The position numbers and the translations under genes are program-made. Shown one piece after another: positions 9,435 through 18,533 of a stretch of DNA of 64,000 nucleotides. Every line of letters starts with the position of its first letter. Position 1 is the first letter of the stretch. The DNA lies in the NCBI RefSeq assembly GCF_001748245.1, contig NZ_BDFO01000001.1:622828-686827 (forward strand). Direction: 5' to 3'. Below the pieces are notes generated by a model that saw only the letters and a program-made list of their open reading frames with translations, did not search any database and was not told the origin of the DNA. Source of the DNA: Oligoflexus tunisiensis (lineage in GTDB: Bacteria > Bdellovibrionota_B > Oligoflexia > Oligoflexales > Oligoflexaceae).

Positions 9435-9995
9435 ATGAAATTAAAGGCGGAAGAGCTCAGAAGCCCCAAAACTATTGATATTTCCGGTGACGAGCCCTGG
9501 CTCCACCTGATCTACGAGTCGTTTGATATCAACGGTGCGGTTCCTCCCGCGCGCCGTATCACCGGGTCGCTGACCGTGACCCCGAGCAATTATGGTCTCT
9601 ATCAGATTGAGGGCGAGGTTCACTTTACCCCAACCGTGTCGTGCAGCCGCTGTGAGGACATGATTCCCTGGGAAATCTCGCGCAAGATCAAGGTGCGGTA
9701 CCTCGAGCAGGCTCCCGTGGAGGACGAGGAGGAGGAGGTCGTGGAACGCGACCTTGAACCTTCGGATATGGATGCCTATTATATCGATGCGCAGGGCATG
9801 ATGGATCTGGAAGTGATCATCAATGACTTCATTCAGACGGCACTGCCGACACGTTTGGTGAAGACTACCCCGGATGGAAAGTCCTGCCTTGTATGTCATA
9901 AAGACGTTAGCAGCAAGGCCGTATTCCAGGATGCCATCAAACCTGAGCATAGTCCTTTTGCCGCTCTTCGGAATTTAAAGTTACCTAACGACTGA
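9435..9995 (+). CDS. DUF177 (YceD) family protein
   Basis: The protein has 186 residues. GGAG precedes the ATG by 6 bases. Family marks are the CxxC in SCSRCED (about residue 74), the acidic stretch (VEDEEEEVVERD), the conserved D-L-x-x-x-I...ALP segment, a second CxxC (CLVC) and the closing SPFAALRNLK motif. YceD is known to affect 23S rRNA accumulation and is usually encoded directly before rpmF. Here the following gene is rpsB, 160 bases downstream, so the link with L32 is broken while the link with ribosome supply is kept. Likely cytoplasmic. Confidence 0.85.
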   Translation: MKLKAEELRSPKTIDISGDEPWLHLIYESFDINGAVPPARRITGSLTVTPSNYGLYQIEGEVHFTPTVSCSRCEDMIPWEISRKIKVRYLEQAPVEDEEEEVVERDLEPSDMDAYYIDAQGMMDLEVIINDFIQTALPTRLVKTTPDGKSCLVCHKDVSSKAVFQDAIKPEHSPFAALRNLKLPND

Positions 9996-10038
9996 TTTCT
10001 CTTGCCCTACCCGGCCTGCGGGTATAGCTTGGTCGAGC

Positions 10039-10122
10039 TTTTTTCAAGGGAACATGTTCCCTAAAAAACAGGAAGCGAAAGCTGGAAGGTCAGCCCCGAT
10101 CGGGCTGGAGTTGTTCGCTTCC
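10039..10122 (+). promoter_or_regulatory. Structured leader before rpsB (possible S2 autoregulatory element)
   Basis: Two stacked inverted repeats lie between the DUF177 stop and rpsB. The first is a perfect 16-base palindrome (10047-10062, AGGGAACA and complement) flanked by six T and six A that extend its stem. The second is a 9-bp stem GGAAGCGAA/TTCGCTTCC (10071-10079 with 10114-10122) enclosing a 6-bp hairpin (10091-10107). S2 is known to regulate rpsB through its mRNA leader in other bacteria. Whether these folds do that here is inference; the first could also be a terminator-like attenuator or an operator. Confidence 0.45.
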
Positions 10123-10155
10123 GAAGTTTAAACCTTCTCACTTTTTGGAGACCCC

Positions 10156-10944
10156 ATGGCCGTTACGATTAACATGAAGCAGCTGCTCGAAGCCGGTGTC
10201 CACTATGGTCACCAGACCCGTCGTTGGAACCCTAAAATGGCTCCTTTCATCTTCGGTCAGCGCAACGGTATCCACATCATCGACCTGCAGAAAACTGTGA
10301 AAATGTTCCAGCGCGCCTGTGACTTCCTCGAAGCCACGACCGCTCGCGGCGGCCACGTGCTGTTCGTTGGCACCAAGCGTCTGGCTCGCGACCTCGTGCA
10401 GGAAGAAACCCGTCGCACCAATCAATTCTTCGTCAACCACCGTTGGCTCGGCGGCACGCTGACCAACTTTCAAACCATTCGTGTTTCGATCCACCGTCTG
10501 CGTAAAATTGAGCGTATGGCGACCGACGGCACGTTTCAGAAGCTGACCAAAAAAGAAGCTCTGAACCTGAGCCGTGAAAAAGAGAAACTGGAGCTGGCCC
10601 TTGGCGGTATCAAGGATATGCCTGGTCTGCCCGCGGCTCTCTTCGTGGTGGACGCGCACAAGGAAACGATCGCGATCAAGGAAGCCAAGCGTCTTGGTAT
10701 CCCTGTGGTGGCTATTGCTGATACCAATGCTGACCCCACTCTGATCGACTATCCCATCCCAGGCAACGACGACAGCCTGCGTTCGCTGCAACTCTTCATC
10801 GGCACCGCAGCTCAGGCCTGTGCTGAAGGTCGGGTACGCGGCAAGGACGTCGACGGTGAAAAACCTGAGCGCGGCGGCTTCCAGGTTCAGGAAGGCAGCT
10901 TCCGGGACGACAAAGGCAACCGAGTCAACGTCGAGAAAAAGTAA
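10156..10944 (+). CDS. rpsB: 30S ribosomal protein S2
   Basis: The protein has 262 residues. It begins [20 protein letters not shown], the family signature, and carries the [20 protein letters not shown] segment and the later [11 protein letters not shown] motif. S2 is assembled late on the platform side of the small subunit, where it contacts S1 and initiation. The tail ([20 protein letters not shown]) is a lineage-specific extension. It heads the rpsB-tsf-pyrH-frr block. Confidence 0.98.
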   Translation: MAVTINMKQLLEAGVHYGHQTRRWNPKMAPFIFGQRNGIHIIDLQKTVKMFQRACDFLEATTARGGHVLFVGTKRLARDLVQEETRRTNQFFVNHRWLGGTLTNFQTIRVSIHRLRKIERMATDGTFQKLTKKEALNLSREKEKLELALGGIKDMPGLPAALFVVDAHKETIAIKEAKRLGIPVVAIADTNADPTLIDYPIPGNDDSLRSLQLFIGTAAQACAEGRVRGKDVDGEKPERGGFQVQEGSFRDDKGNRVNVEKK

Positions 10945-10953
10945 TCTGCACGC

Positions 10954-10980
10954 AAGCTGCTCCGCAAGGGGCAGCTTTTG
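10954..10980 (+). terminator. Terminator or attenuator between rpsB and tsf
   Basis: A 10-bp stem, AAGCTGCTCC with GGGGCAGCTT, closed by a GCAA tetraloop and followed by only four T before a G. It is likely a partial terminator, since tsf has its own promoter candidate downstream. Confidence 0.55.
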
Positions 10981-11029
10981 TATGTCCTCCCTCACCCCAG
11001 CGCGTGCCCTAAAAATGTCGTAATGGCAT

Positions 11030-11058
11030 TTGTCCTGACCTCTGACTTGAGCTAGGAT
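11030..11058 (+). promoter_or_regulatory. Promoter candidate for tsf
   Basis: TTGTCC and TAGGAT are spaced by 17 bases, in the 199-base gap between rpsB and tsf and about 85 bases before the tsf start. Confidence 0.5.
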
Positions 11059-11143
11059 GCCGAGGCGCTTAAGAGGGTGCGGGCCATACCGGTCTTCATG
11101 AAACTGCGATCTTAATCTTCAAAATAATTTGGGAGGTTACCCC

Positions 11144-12040
11144 GTGACAATTTCAGCGAGTATGGTGAAAGAGCTGCGCGAAAAAACTGGCGTTGGCATG
11201 ATGGAGTGCAAAAAAGCGCTGGAAGAGAACCAAGGCGATTTGGAAAAGGCCATCCTCTGGTTGCGTGAACGCGGTCTGTCGCGCGCTGCGAAAAAAGCCG
11301 ATCGCGTGGCTTCGGAAGGTGTCGTGAAGGTCCTCGTGAGCGAAGATCAACGCTCGGGCGTGGTGATCGAACTCAACGCGGAAACGGACTTCGTCAGCAA
11401 AAACCCGGAATTCATGCAATTCGCCGACGACGTGGCGAAGCTCGCTCTGCAAAACAAGGTGGGTGACCTGGATGCGCTGAACACCCTGAAAATGGGCAGC
11501 GACACCGTTGAAAACAATCTGAAAGGCCTGATCGCGAAGATCGGCGAAAACATGCGCCTGCGCCGCGTGGCCCTTCTTACCACGAACAAAGGTACCGTTG
11601 CTGGCTACACCCACATGGGTGGCAAAATCGGTGCGATCGTTCTTTTGAACGGCGCCGAAGGCCCCGAAATTCAGGAACTCGGCAAAGACCTGGCGATGCA
11701 TGCAGCCGCCGCGGCTCCGCGTTATCTGAAGTCGGATGAAGTGAGTCCGGAAGAAATCGAAACGGAAAAAGCCCTTGGCCGCAAAGCTCTGCTGGAGCAG
11801 GGCAAGCCTGAAAATATGCACGAGAAGATCCTGCAGGGTCAGATCAACAAGTTCTTTAAAGAGATCTGCTTCACCGAGCAGGCCTTTATCAAGGATCCTT
11901 CGACGAGCGTCAGCAAGCTGGTGGCGGAAAAAGGCAAGGGTGCAACCCTGACTTCGTTCCACCTCTTCAAGCTGGGTGAAGGTATTGACAAGAAGAAGGA
12001 AAACTTCGCGGATGAAGTCGCCGCAGCCCTTCGCTCTTGA
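11144..12040 (+). CDS. tsf: Translation elongation factor Ts
   Basis: The protein has 298 residues. The GTG at 11144 is chosen because GGGAGGT lies 7 bases upstream and the product then starts MTISASMVKELREKTGVGMM, matching the family. It exchanges GDP for GTP on EF-Tu. Visible marks are the UBA-like N-terminus, the MMECKKALEE helix, the AETDFVSKN loop that inserts into EF-Tu, and the C-terminal module with a second dimerisation-like repeat. A strong terminator follows, separating it from pyrH. Confidence 0.98.
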   Translation: MTISASMVKELREKTGVGMMECKKALEENQGDLEKAILWLRERGLSRAAKKADRVASEGVVKVLVSEDQRSGVVIELNAETDFVSKNPEFMQFADDVAKLALQNKVGDLDALNTLKMGSDTVENNLKGLIAKIGENMRLRRVALLTTNKGTVAGYTHMGGKIGAIVLLNGAEGPEIQELGKDLAMHAAAAAPRYLKSDEVSPEEIETEKALGRKALLEQGKPENMHEKILQGQINKFFKEICFTEQAFIKDPSTSVSKLVAEKGKGATLTSFHLFKLGEGIDKKKENFADEVAAALRS

Positions 12041-12047
12041 TGAAGTG

Positions 12048-12846
<799 letters not shown>

Positions 12847-12872
12847 TCATTTAGTATTCGAGGAAAAGTGAT

Positions 12873-13427
12873 ATGACTGACTTTATTGCCAAATGCAAAG
12901 ACGAGATGCAAAAACGCGTGGTGGGTTTTGAAAAGGACCTGACCCGTGTACGGACCGGCCGCGCTTCCATTAGCATGCTGGATTCTGTGAAAGTTGATTA
13001 TTATGGAACGATGAGCCCCCTGAACCAGGTGGGAACGCTGTCCACTCCCGATGCGCGCACGATCCTGGTCGCGCCTTTCGAGAAGAAACTGATTCAGGAA
13101 ATCGAAAAAGCCATCATGAAAGCTGACCTCGGCCTGCAGCCGAACAGCGATGGTGTGGTCGTGCGCATCCCGATCCCTCAGCTGACTGAAGAGCGCCGCA
13201 AGGAAATCGTGAAGAACCTGAAGAAAATGTCGGAGGAAGCGAAGGTTTCCATTCGCCACATCCGCCGTGATGTGAATGAAGAAGTGAAGAAGTCCGAGAA
13301 GGATAAGAAGATCACGGAAGATGAAAGCAAGCGCATGCAGGATGAGATTCAAAAACTCACCGACAACTTCATCAAAGCGGTTGATGAGCGCCTGACCAAA
13401 AAAGAAAAAGAAGTGATGACTGTCTGA
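12873..13427 (+). CDS. frr: Ribosome recycling factor
   Basis: The protein has 184 residues. It splits post-termination ribosomes together with EF-G. The family marks RTGRASISMLDSVKVDYYG and the RIPIPQLTEERRKEIVK stretch are present, and the long three-helix coiled coil is evident in the charged C-terminal half. In many genomes uppS and cdsA follow; here the next gene is on the opposite strand. Confidence 0.98.
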   Translation: MTDFIAKCKDEMQKRVVGFEKDLTRVRTGRASISMLDSVKVDYYGTMSPLNQVGTLSTPDARTILVAPFEKKLIQEIEKAIMKADLGLQPNSDGVVVRIPIPQLTEERRKEIVKNLKKMSEEAKVSIRHIRRDVNEEVKKSEKDKKITEDESKRMQDEIQKLTDNFIKAVDERLTKKEKEVMTV

Positions 13428-13436
13428 TGTTTTGCG

Positions 13437-13479
13437 GCCACCCCGGAATGGGGTGGCGCTTATTCGCAAGCTTGCGAAT
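13437..13479 (+). terminator. Paired hairpins between convergent frr and the sigma-54 activator gene
   Basis: The first hairpin is GCCACCCC/GGGGTGGC (13437-13444 with 13450-13457). The second is an 18-base perfect palindrome, ATTCGCAAG and complement (13462-13479), that runs into the stop codon of the minus-strand gene. No long T-run follows on either side, so intrinsic termination is not certain. Confidence 0.4.
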
Positions 13480-14642
13480 CAAAGCTCTTTGGAAGGAAGA
13501 TTGAGAGGCACGAGTTTTCTCTTCTTGATTCTTTCGACCAGAGTTGTACGATTCAAACCAAGAAGCTTCGCCGCCTGATTCTTGTTGTTTCCCGTCCGCT
13601 CGAGAGCCTGCATGATCAGGCTGTTTTCCAGGCGTTCGATGTAATGTTCCAGATCGATCCCTTCCACCGGCAGAATTTCGATGGCCCCCGCAGGCTGAGC
13701 ATCCTGAGCCCATTCGGGTTCGATCAGATCTTTGGGAACTTCAACGGGAATCTCGCGATCCCGACTGGTGGCACCGGCTTTGGGACGCCGATATTCAGGA
13801 GGCAGGGACTCGAGCGTGATGGAACCGCCCCCGCTCATGACCACAAGGCGTTCGATCAGGTTTTGCAGCTCACGAACATTGCCCGGCCAGGGATATTGCT
13901 CCAGGCACTGGTACACCTCGGTTTGAAAGTAACAGAGGTGGTTGAGCTCATGCAGCTGATTGGAACGCTGCAGGAAGTAGTCAAGCAGCTGCCTCACATC
14001 ACCTTTGCGGTCGCGCAGGGGGGGTAAAGTGATGGGAAGCACGTTTAAACGATAAAAAAGGTCGAGCCGGAAACGACCCTGGGCGACCGCTTCCTCAAGA
14101 TCCACGTTGGTCGCCGTAATCACGCGCACATCGGAAATCTTGACTTCATTGGATCCGATCGGGCTGTATTGCTTTTCCTGCAAAACCCTGAGGAGCTTGG
14201 CCTGCAGGCGGGGTGGCATCTCGCCGATTTCGTCAAGGAAGAGGGTGCCGCCGGCGGCTTCTTCAAAGTACCCTTTCCGGCTTTTGTCCGCCCCGGTAAA
14301 GGCGCCTTTGACATAGCCGAAGAGTTCGGACTCGAGCAGGGTTTCGGGAATGGCACTGCAGTTGACCGCCAGGAACCGGCGGGAAGCGCGGTGGGACAAG
14401 CGGTGCAGGGCGCAGGCGACCAGCTCCTTGCCGGTGCCACTTTCTCCGTGAATCAGAACTGGCGAATCTGACCGTGCGACCTTGCCAATGGTTTGAAAGA
14501 CCTTTTCCATGGCTTCGCTCTTGCCAACGATGTCGTCCAGGGCCTGACGCAGGGTCCCAACAGGAAGAGGCCCCTCCTTGTCCAGAACCTGGGGAATCAG
14601 TTCCGATGCGACGTTGCTGTCATAGAGATTGCGTTGATTCAT
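13479..14642 (-). CDS. Sigma-54-dependent transcription activator without a receiver domain
   Basis: The protein has 387 residues. The AAA+ core begins after only about 36 residues: Walker A GESGTGKE (66-73), the sigma-54 contact loop GAFTGA (113-118), Walker B GGTLFLDEIGE, the sensor segment RFRLDLFYRL and the WPGNVREL region. A Fis-type helix-turn-helix (NNKNQAAKLLGLNRTTLVERIKKR) closes the protein. It should remodel RNA polymerase-sigma54 at -24/-12 promoters. With no receiver, GAF or PAS domain there is no obvious input; activity may be set by level of expression or by a partner, as with PspF-type activators. It stands alone, divergent from the glycosyltransferase pair. Confidence 0.93.
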   Translation of the reverse strand: MNQRNLYDSNVASELIPQVLDKEGPLPVGTLRQALDDIVGKSEAMEKVFQTIGKVARSDSPVLIHGESGTGKELVACALHRLSHRASRRFLAVNCSAIPETLLESELFGYVKGAFTGADKSRKGYFEEAAGGTLFLDEIGEMPPRLQAKLLRVLQEKQYSPIGSNEVKISDVRVITATNVDLEEAVAQGRFRLDLFYRLNVLPITLPPLRDRKGDVRQLLDYFLQRSNQLHELNHLCYFQTEVYQCLEQYPWPGNVRELQNLIERLVVMSGGGSITLESLPPEYRRPKAGATSRDREIPVEVPKDLIEPEWAQDAQPAGAIEILPVEGIDLEHYIERLENSLIMQALERTGNNKNQAAKLLGLNRTTLVERIKKRKLVPLNLPSKEL

Positions 14643-14973
14643 AGCGAAGCTGAAGCCTCCTCATGGCGCGCTAAGATGGGTACGGGGAAGCGCTTTTTCC
14701 GATGGACTTTTGACAAAGTCGTAATCAGTCATAAAAGGGAGAGAGCCCGAAAGGCTGCTTTCGAAAACCGGAAACCTGTGATGCAAGGGGTCTACACTTT
14801 TATATTAACAGACCGTGAGAGAGCCTCGCAAGGTACCCAGTCTTTCTGGTAGGTCGACGACGACCGCGCTGGACGGGGCAGGCATCGAGTACGACATCGT
14901 TTTTTTGCTGAGTTTTTTAAGACTGCAGCGCATAATTTTCTCTTCACGGAGCCTAAAAAAGGCAGGGGGTTGA
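14643..14973. other. Divergent intergenic region without a gene
   Basis: 331 bases between the sigma-54 activator and the glycosyltransferase. It must contain promoters for both sides. I see AT-rich stretches (around 14802-14812 and 14898-14916) but no spacing good enough to name a -35/-10 pair, and no clear -24/-12 box. Confidence 0.5.
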
Positions 14974-16065
14974 ATGCGTGTCGCATTTGTGCATGATTGG
15001 CTGGTGACCTGGCGCGGCGGGGAAAAAGTCCTTGAGGCGTTGCTCGAACTCTATCCAAATGCTCCTATTTACACGCTGTTTTACGACGAGACGGAAATGC
15101 CCGAATCCATCCGGCGTCGCACGATCATCGTCGATCCCTGGCTGAATGCTCTCAAACGTTTTCGCAAGATCCTGCTGCCGCTTTTACCGGCAGCGGTCGA
15201 AGCGATGCCTTTGGAGGATTATGATCTTGTCATCAGCACCTCATCGTGCGTGGCGAAAGGCGTTCTGGTTGGGGCGGACGCCCGGCATCTTTCCTATATT
15301 CATTCACCTATGCGATATATTTGGGATCAAAGGCGTTATTATCTGACTCCTCACCGTTCTCTCTCACTGATCGAGATGATCAAGCATATTCTGCTTTCCA
15401 AACTGAGGGTTTGGGATGTGGCGTCCAACCATCGTGTGGACCGTTTTGTGGCCAATAGCAGCTTCGTGCGAACGCGTGTGAAGCGCTACTATGGACGTGA
15501 AGCGCAGGTTGTGCATCCACCTGTTGCCGTCGAACGTTTCAAACCTCAAAATCCAAAAAAAGGCGGATATTTCCTGGCTGCAGGAGCCTTTGTCAACTAC
15601 AAGCGTTTTGATCTGGCCATCGCTGCCTGCGAAGCGCTGGGGAAAAAACTCATTGTGGCCGGTTCCGGTCCTGAGGAAAAGCAACTGCGACGACTGGCTG
15701 GAAAAATGACCGAATTTCGCGTGAAACCATCAGCCGCGGAATGGGTGAAGCTTTTCCAGGATGCCGATGCTCTGATTTTTCCCGGCGTCGAGGATTTTGG
15801 TATTACAGCGATCGAAGCGCTGGCTGCAGGCACACCCCTGATCGCCTTCAAAGCGGGCGGTGCTTTGGATTTTGTTCAGGAAGGAAAAACCGGCCTCTTT
15901 TTTCAAGAGGCGACCATCGAGTCCCTGCGCACGGCTTTGCAGAATTTTCAAAGTCAATCCTTCCATCGGGACTATCTCACCACTTTTGCAGCGACGTTCA
16001 GTCGTGATAATTTTCAAAGAAGAATGCGTCAGGAGATCGACGCGATCGTGAAGGATCGAGCATGA
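14974..16065 (+). CDS. GT4-type glycosyltransferase
   Basis: The protein has 363 residues. The N-terminus MRVAFVHDWLVTWRGGEKVL holds the acceptor-side glycine loop, and the C-terminal Rossmann half has GAFVNYKRFDLAI, VAGSGPEEKQL and the E-x7-E donor motif (EDFGITAIEALAAGTPLIAF). This is the GT4 retaining family that includes mannosyltransferases of capsule and O-antigen loci. It acts on the cytoplasmic face of the inner membrane. Its last four bases overlap the next gene, a polyprenyl-phosphate sugar transferase, so the two serve the same surface glycan. The sugar cannot be told from sequence. Confidence 0.92.
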   Translation: MRVAFVHDWLVTWRGGEKVLEALLELYPNAPIYTLFYDETEMPESIRRRTIIVDPWLNALKRFRKILLPLLPAAVEAMPLEDYDLVISTSSCVAKGVLVGADARHLSYIHSPMRYIWDQRRYYLTPHRSLSLIEMIKHILLSKLRVWDVASNHRVDRFVANSSFVRTRVKRYYGREAQVVHPPVAVERFKPQNPKKGGYFLAAGAFVNYKRFDLAIAACEALGKKLIVAGSGPEEKQLRRLAGKMTEFRVKPSAAEWVKLFQDADALIFPGVEDFGITAIEALAAGTPLIAFKAGGALDFVQEGKTGLFFQEATIESLRTALQNFQSQSFHRDYLTTFAATFSRDNFQRRMRQEIDAIVKDRA

Positions 16066-17477
16066 ATCGACAGACCAGCCAGCTGCTGTTTTCCCTGCGA
16101 CTTCTTGGGGACTTGATAATGATTACCCTGGCCTGGGTGCTGGCTTTCCTGCTGCGTTTTTATTCCTGGATCGACGTTCCCTTGGGCGTCCCACCGGTCA
16201 TGCTCTACAGCAAGCTGATCCCTTTCATCTGGGGCATCTGGCTGGTCACGTTTGCCTTCACCGGTGGCCTGAGGCGTCTCGGTCAGCAGAAGCGTTTCCG
16301 CTATGAAGTCTTCGATATTATTCCGGCTTCCTTTGTTGCGCTGCTCGCGCTGATCGCTTTCACCTACTTTTATGAAGAATATCGCTATTCACGTATAACC
16401 CTTTTGATATTCGGCGCCTTGCAGCCCTTTGCCGTGATCCTGGGGCGCGATCTGGTTCGGCGTATTATTCGGGCCTATCGTCGCCGCCTTGATCCGCGTC
16501 GGGTCCTGATCATCGCGCGCGGTGAAGGGATTCTTGAGGCCCTGTCGATCAGCAACAAACTCGGCGTCGAGCGTTCCCTGGTGGCTGGTGTGATCATGCC
16601 GGGTGAACAAATTCAAGAGCAGGAGGAAAAAGTCCTGCGTGCGCAGCAGCTCGCCCGTGTGGAAGAGACCCGGGACTGGGCCCATTTCTTTGTCGAGAAT
16701 CCGATTCAAACCGTGGTCATTGCCCTGCCCTATCCGTTCCAGGGATTTTTGGACCGCGAGCTGGAAAAGATCGCGGATCAGGTCAACGATATCCGGATTT
16801 TGCCGGATATTAAACGCTTCAGCCGCATGTCACCCGGCATTGAACTGATTGATAACTCGCCGGTCATCAGCATTCATGAAAGCCCGCTCTCGGGCTTCAA
16901 CTGCATTCTGAAACGTGGTCTGGATATATTGGGGGCTTCCCTGGCCTTGATGCTATTGAGCCCCGTGATGCTGGTGATCGCCATGCTGGTTCCCTTCAGC
17001 TCGCGCGGGCCGATCCTTTATCGCCAGGAACGCATGGGGCTCGATGGGGTGCGCTTCAACTGTCTGAAGTTCCGTTCGATGCCGGTGGATGCGGAACATC
17101 ATACCGGAGCGGTCTGGGCCCGACCCGGTGATCAAAGAGCCACCCGCCTCGGCAGTTTTCTGCGGCGAACGAGCCTGGATGAGCTGCCGCAATTTTTCAA
17201 TGTTCTGCGTGGGGACATGAGCCTCGTGGGACCGCGGCCCGAGCGCCCGGTCTTTGTCGATAAATTCCGTAAGGAAGTGCCCGGGTATATGCTGCGGCAT
17301 AAGGTGAAAACGGGCATCACCGGCTGGGCTCAGGTCAACGGCTGGCGTGGCAGCACCAGCATTGAAAAGCGGATTGAGTGCGATCTCTTTTATATTCAAA
17401 ATTGGTCGCTGTGGCTCGACATCAAGATCCTCTTTTTGACTCTTGATGAAGTGATCCGTGGACGGAATGCCTACTAA
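16062..17477 (+). CDS. Polyprenyl-phosphate sugar phosphotransferase (WcaJ/WbaP type)
   Basis: The protein has 471 residues. Four N-terminal membrane helices lie within about 1-125 (for example [20 protein letters not shown]), followed by a CoA-binding-like cytoplasmic domain (about 130-270) and a C-terminal bacterial sugar transferase domain. The latter starts at [15 protein letters not shown] and carries [16 protein letters not shown], the [20 protein letters not shown] stretch, GPRPERP and [13 protein letters not shown]. This enzyme puts the first sugar phosphate on undecaprenyl phosphate and so starts exopolysaccharide or O-antigen synthesis. It pairs with the overlapping glycosyltransferase. 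No flippase or polymerase is nearby. Confidence 0.95.
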   Translation: MNRQTSQLLFSLRLLGDLIMITLAWVLAFLLRFYSWIDVPLGVPPVMLYSKLIPFIWGIWLVTFAFTGGLRRLGQQKRFRYEVFDIIPASFVALLALIAFTYFYEEYRYSRITLLIFGALQPFAVILGRDLVRRIIRAYRRRLDPRRVLIIARGEGILEALSISNKLGVERSLVAGVIMPGEQIQEQEEKVLRAQQLARVEETRDWAHFFVENPIQTVVIALPYPFQGFLDRELEKIADQVNDIRILPDIKRFSRMSPGIELIDNSPVISIHESPLSGFNCILKRGLDILGASLALMLLSPVMLVIAMLVPFSSRGPILYRQERMGLDGVRFNCLKFRSMPVDAEHHTGAVWARPGDQRATRLGSFLRRTSLDELPQFFNVLRGDMSLVGPRPERPVFVDKFRKEVPGYMLRHKVKTGITGWAQVNGWRGSTSIEKRIECDLFYIQNWSLWLDIKILFLTLDEVIRGRNAY

Positions 17478-17480
17478 AGC

Positions 17481-17508
17481 AAAAAGGCTCTCTGCTATGC
17501 AGAGAGCC
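17481..17508 (-). terminator. Intrinsic terminator of the matrixin gene
   Basis: A perfect 10-bp stem, GGCTCTCTGC/GCAGAGAGCC (17486-17495 with 17499-17508), with a 3-base loop. On the minus strand it is followed by TTTTTG. It sits between the convergent sugar transferase and matrixin genes and may stop transcription from both sides. Confidence 0.85.
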
Positions 17509-17533
17509 CAAGTTGCTGTTATACAGGCCGTAA

Positions 17534-18118
17534 TCATCGGCTCAGGAATGAGCGGACCCGATTGAAATACGCCTTATAATCGATATAGCGGTTGGAAGTC
17601 TCAGGGATCGTCGGATACATGATGTTGGAACTTTCACGGCTATGTTCCATCTGCAGGCCATGACCGATCTCGTGGCAGAAAAGATGGTAAAGATGCTGAG
17701 CTTCTTCACTGCTCGCATCATCAATCTGAGCCGCTTTCCGTTCAAAGTTTTCCAGATCAAATTCAATTTCCATGGCATAGGCCACGGTGCGGGTGTTTTT
17801 CTCGCCCTTCAGGGTCAGCGAGGATTCCTTTTGCGTGGTGGTGATCCACTTGCCCAGGCCAAGCTTGTGGCCGTCGTCGTGCAGGCCCGCGGTGAAGCGG
17901 ATGCGGGAATTGCTCTCCTCCTCCCGGTCCACGATGGTCAGGGCCTGCGTGCCCACGTCCCGGTTATAGCGTTGCGCGAGCACCTTGATCGCACGCTGAA
18001 GGTCGGGGTCCTGGGTTTCCGCATGGATACGGAAGTCTTTGACCTCAACCACGTGATATTCCTGGCAAGCCGAAAACACGAAAAGTGAGACGAGCACAAA
18101 AAAGGTATGGCGTAACAT
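17534..18118 (-). CDS. Matrixin-like zinc metalloprotease, probable lipoprotein
   Basis: The protein has 194 residues. A signal sequence ends in FSAC (C18), a near-lipobox (Phe instead of Leu/Val at -3). The complete metzincin zinc motif HEIGHGLQMEH (H149, E150, H153, H159) is followed by the Met-turn NIMYP (165-169). Both are diagnostic of M10 matrixins. Length fits a bare catalytic domain without hemopexin repeats. A good promoter and a terminator flank it, so it is a single-gene unit. Likely membrane-anchored and facing the periplasm or cell surface. The substrate is unknown. Confidence 0.9.
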   Translation of the reverse strand: MLRHTFFVLVSLFVFSACQEYHVVEVKDFRIHAETQDPDLQRAIKVLAQRYNRDVGTQALTIVDREEESNSRIRFTAGLHDDGHKLGLGKWITTTQKESSLTLKGEKNTRTVAYAMEIEFDLENFERKAAQIDDASSEEAQHLYHLFCHEIGHGLQMEHSRESSNIMYPTIPETSNRYIDYKAYFNRVRSFLSR

Positions 18119-18129
18119 GGGGATAACCT

Positions 18130-18177
18130 CAACAACAACAGCAACAGCAGTAAGAGCAACAACAGCAGGAGCAGCAG
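18130..18177 (-). repeat. CTG/TTG trinucleotide run in the matrixin 5' leader
   Basis: On the plus strand nearly every triplet is CAA, CAG or a one-base variant over 48 bases. It begins about 11 bases upstream of the matrixin ATG and lies inside the region expected to be transcribed. Confidence 0.75.
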
Positions 18178-18203
18178 AACCCCGGGAGTGCCGGGTTGAC
18201 TGG

Positions 18204-18233
18204 GTTATAGCTGAGTCATGATTGCGTAGTCAA
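18204..18233 (-). promoter_or_regulatory. Sigma-70-type promoter for the matrixin gene
   Basis: On the minus strand TTGACT is followed by 18 bases and TATAAC, 85 bases upstream of the start codon. The transcript would include the CTG/TTG run. Confidence 0.65.
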
Positions 18234-18280
18234 GCCCCGGTTGGCCATTTTTTCGCTTTTCAAAAAATTTCAGTTTTGTC

Positions 18281-18297
18281 AGTTCTTTAGAAGAACT
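18281..18297. promoter_or_regulatory. Perfect inverted repeat in the divergent region
   Basis: AGTTCTT-TAG-AAGAACT, 7-bp arms. It lies between the matrixin promoter and the response-regulator gene. The rest of the 18234-18533 interval holds no gene; an isolated AAGGAGGAACT at 18423 looks like a ribosome site but has no start codon at a usable distance. Confidence 0.45.
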
Positions 18298-18533
18298 TCG
18301 CCTGGCGAATCCTTCGGGAAGGCATTTTCGGAACGCCGCGTGGAGTGAAATACCTGCCCACTTAGCTCCTGGGCAAAAAATTCCTGGATTCTATTTCTGT
18401 AAGAATTTAGAGATCTTACGCTCAAGGAGGAACTTTCTTCCTGGGAAAAAACTTTCGCAGGTTAAAAATTGCCCGGTCCACACCGATTCTTTACTTAGAA
18501 AAAGGTTCAACGCCCTAAGTGAAGGATGCGGAC

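Noticed and set aside
10047-10062. LexA/SOS box in the rpsB leader
   Set aside because: GAAC and GTTC are separated by two bases, not the four of the Gram-positive LexA box, and the flanking T6/A6 arms favour an RNA hairpin.
17938-18162. Small poly-leucine leader peptide upstream of the matrixin gene
   Set aside because: It would start at a TTG with no ribosome site and runs out of frame into the matrixin gene; the leucine run is simply the CTG/TTG repeat.
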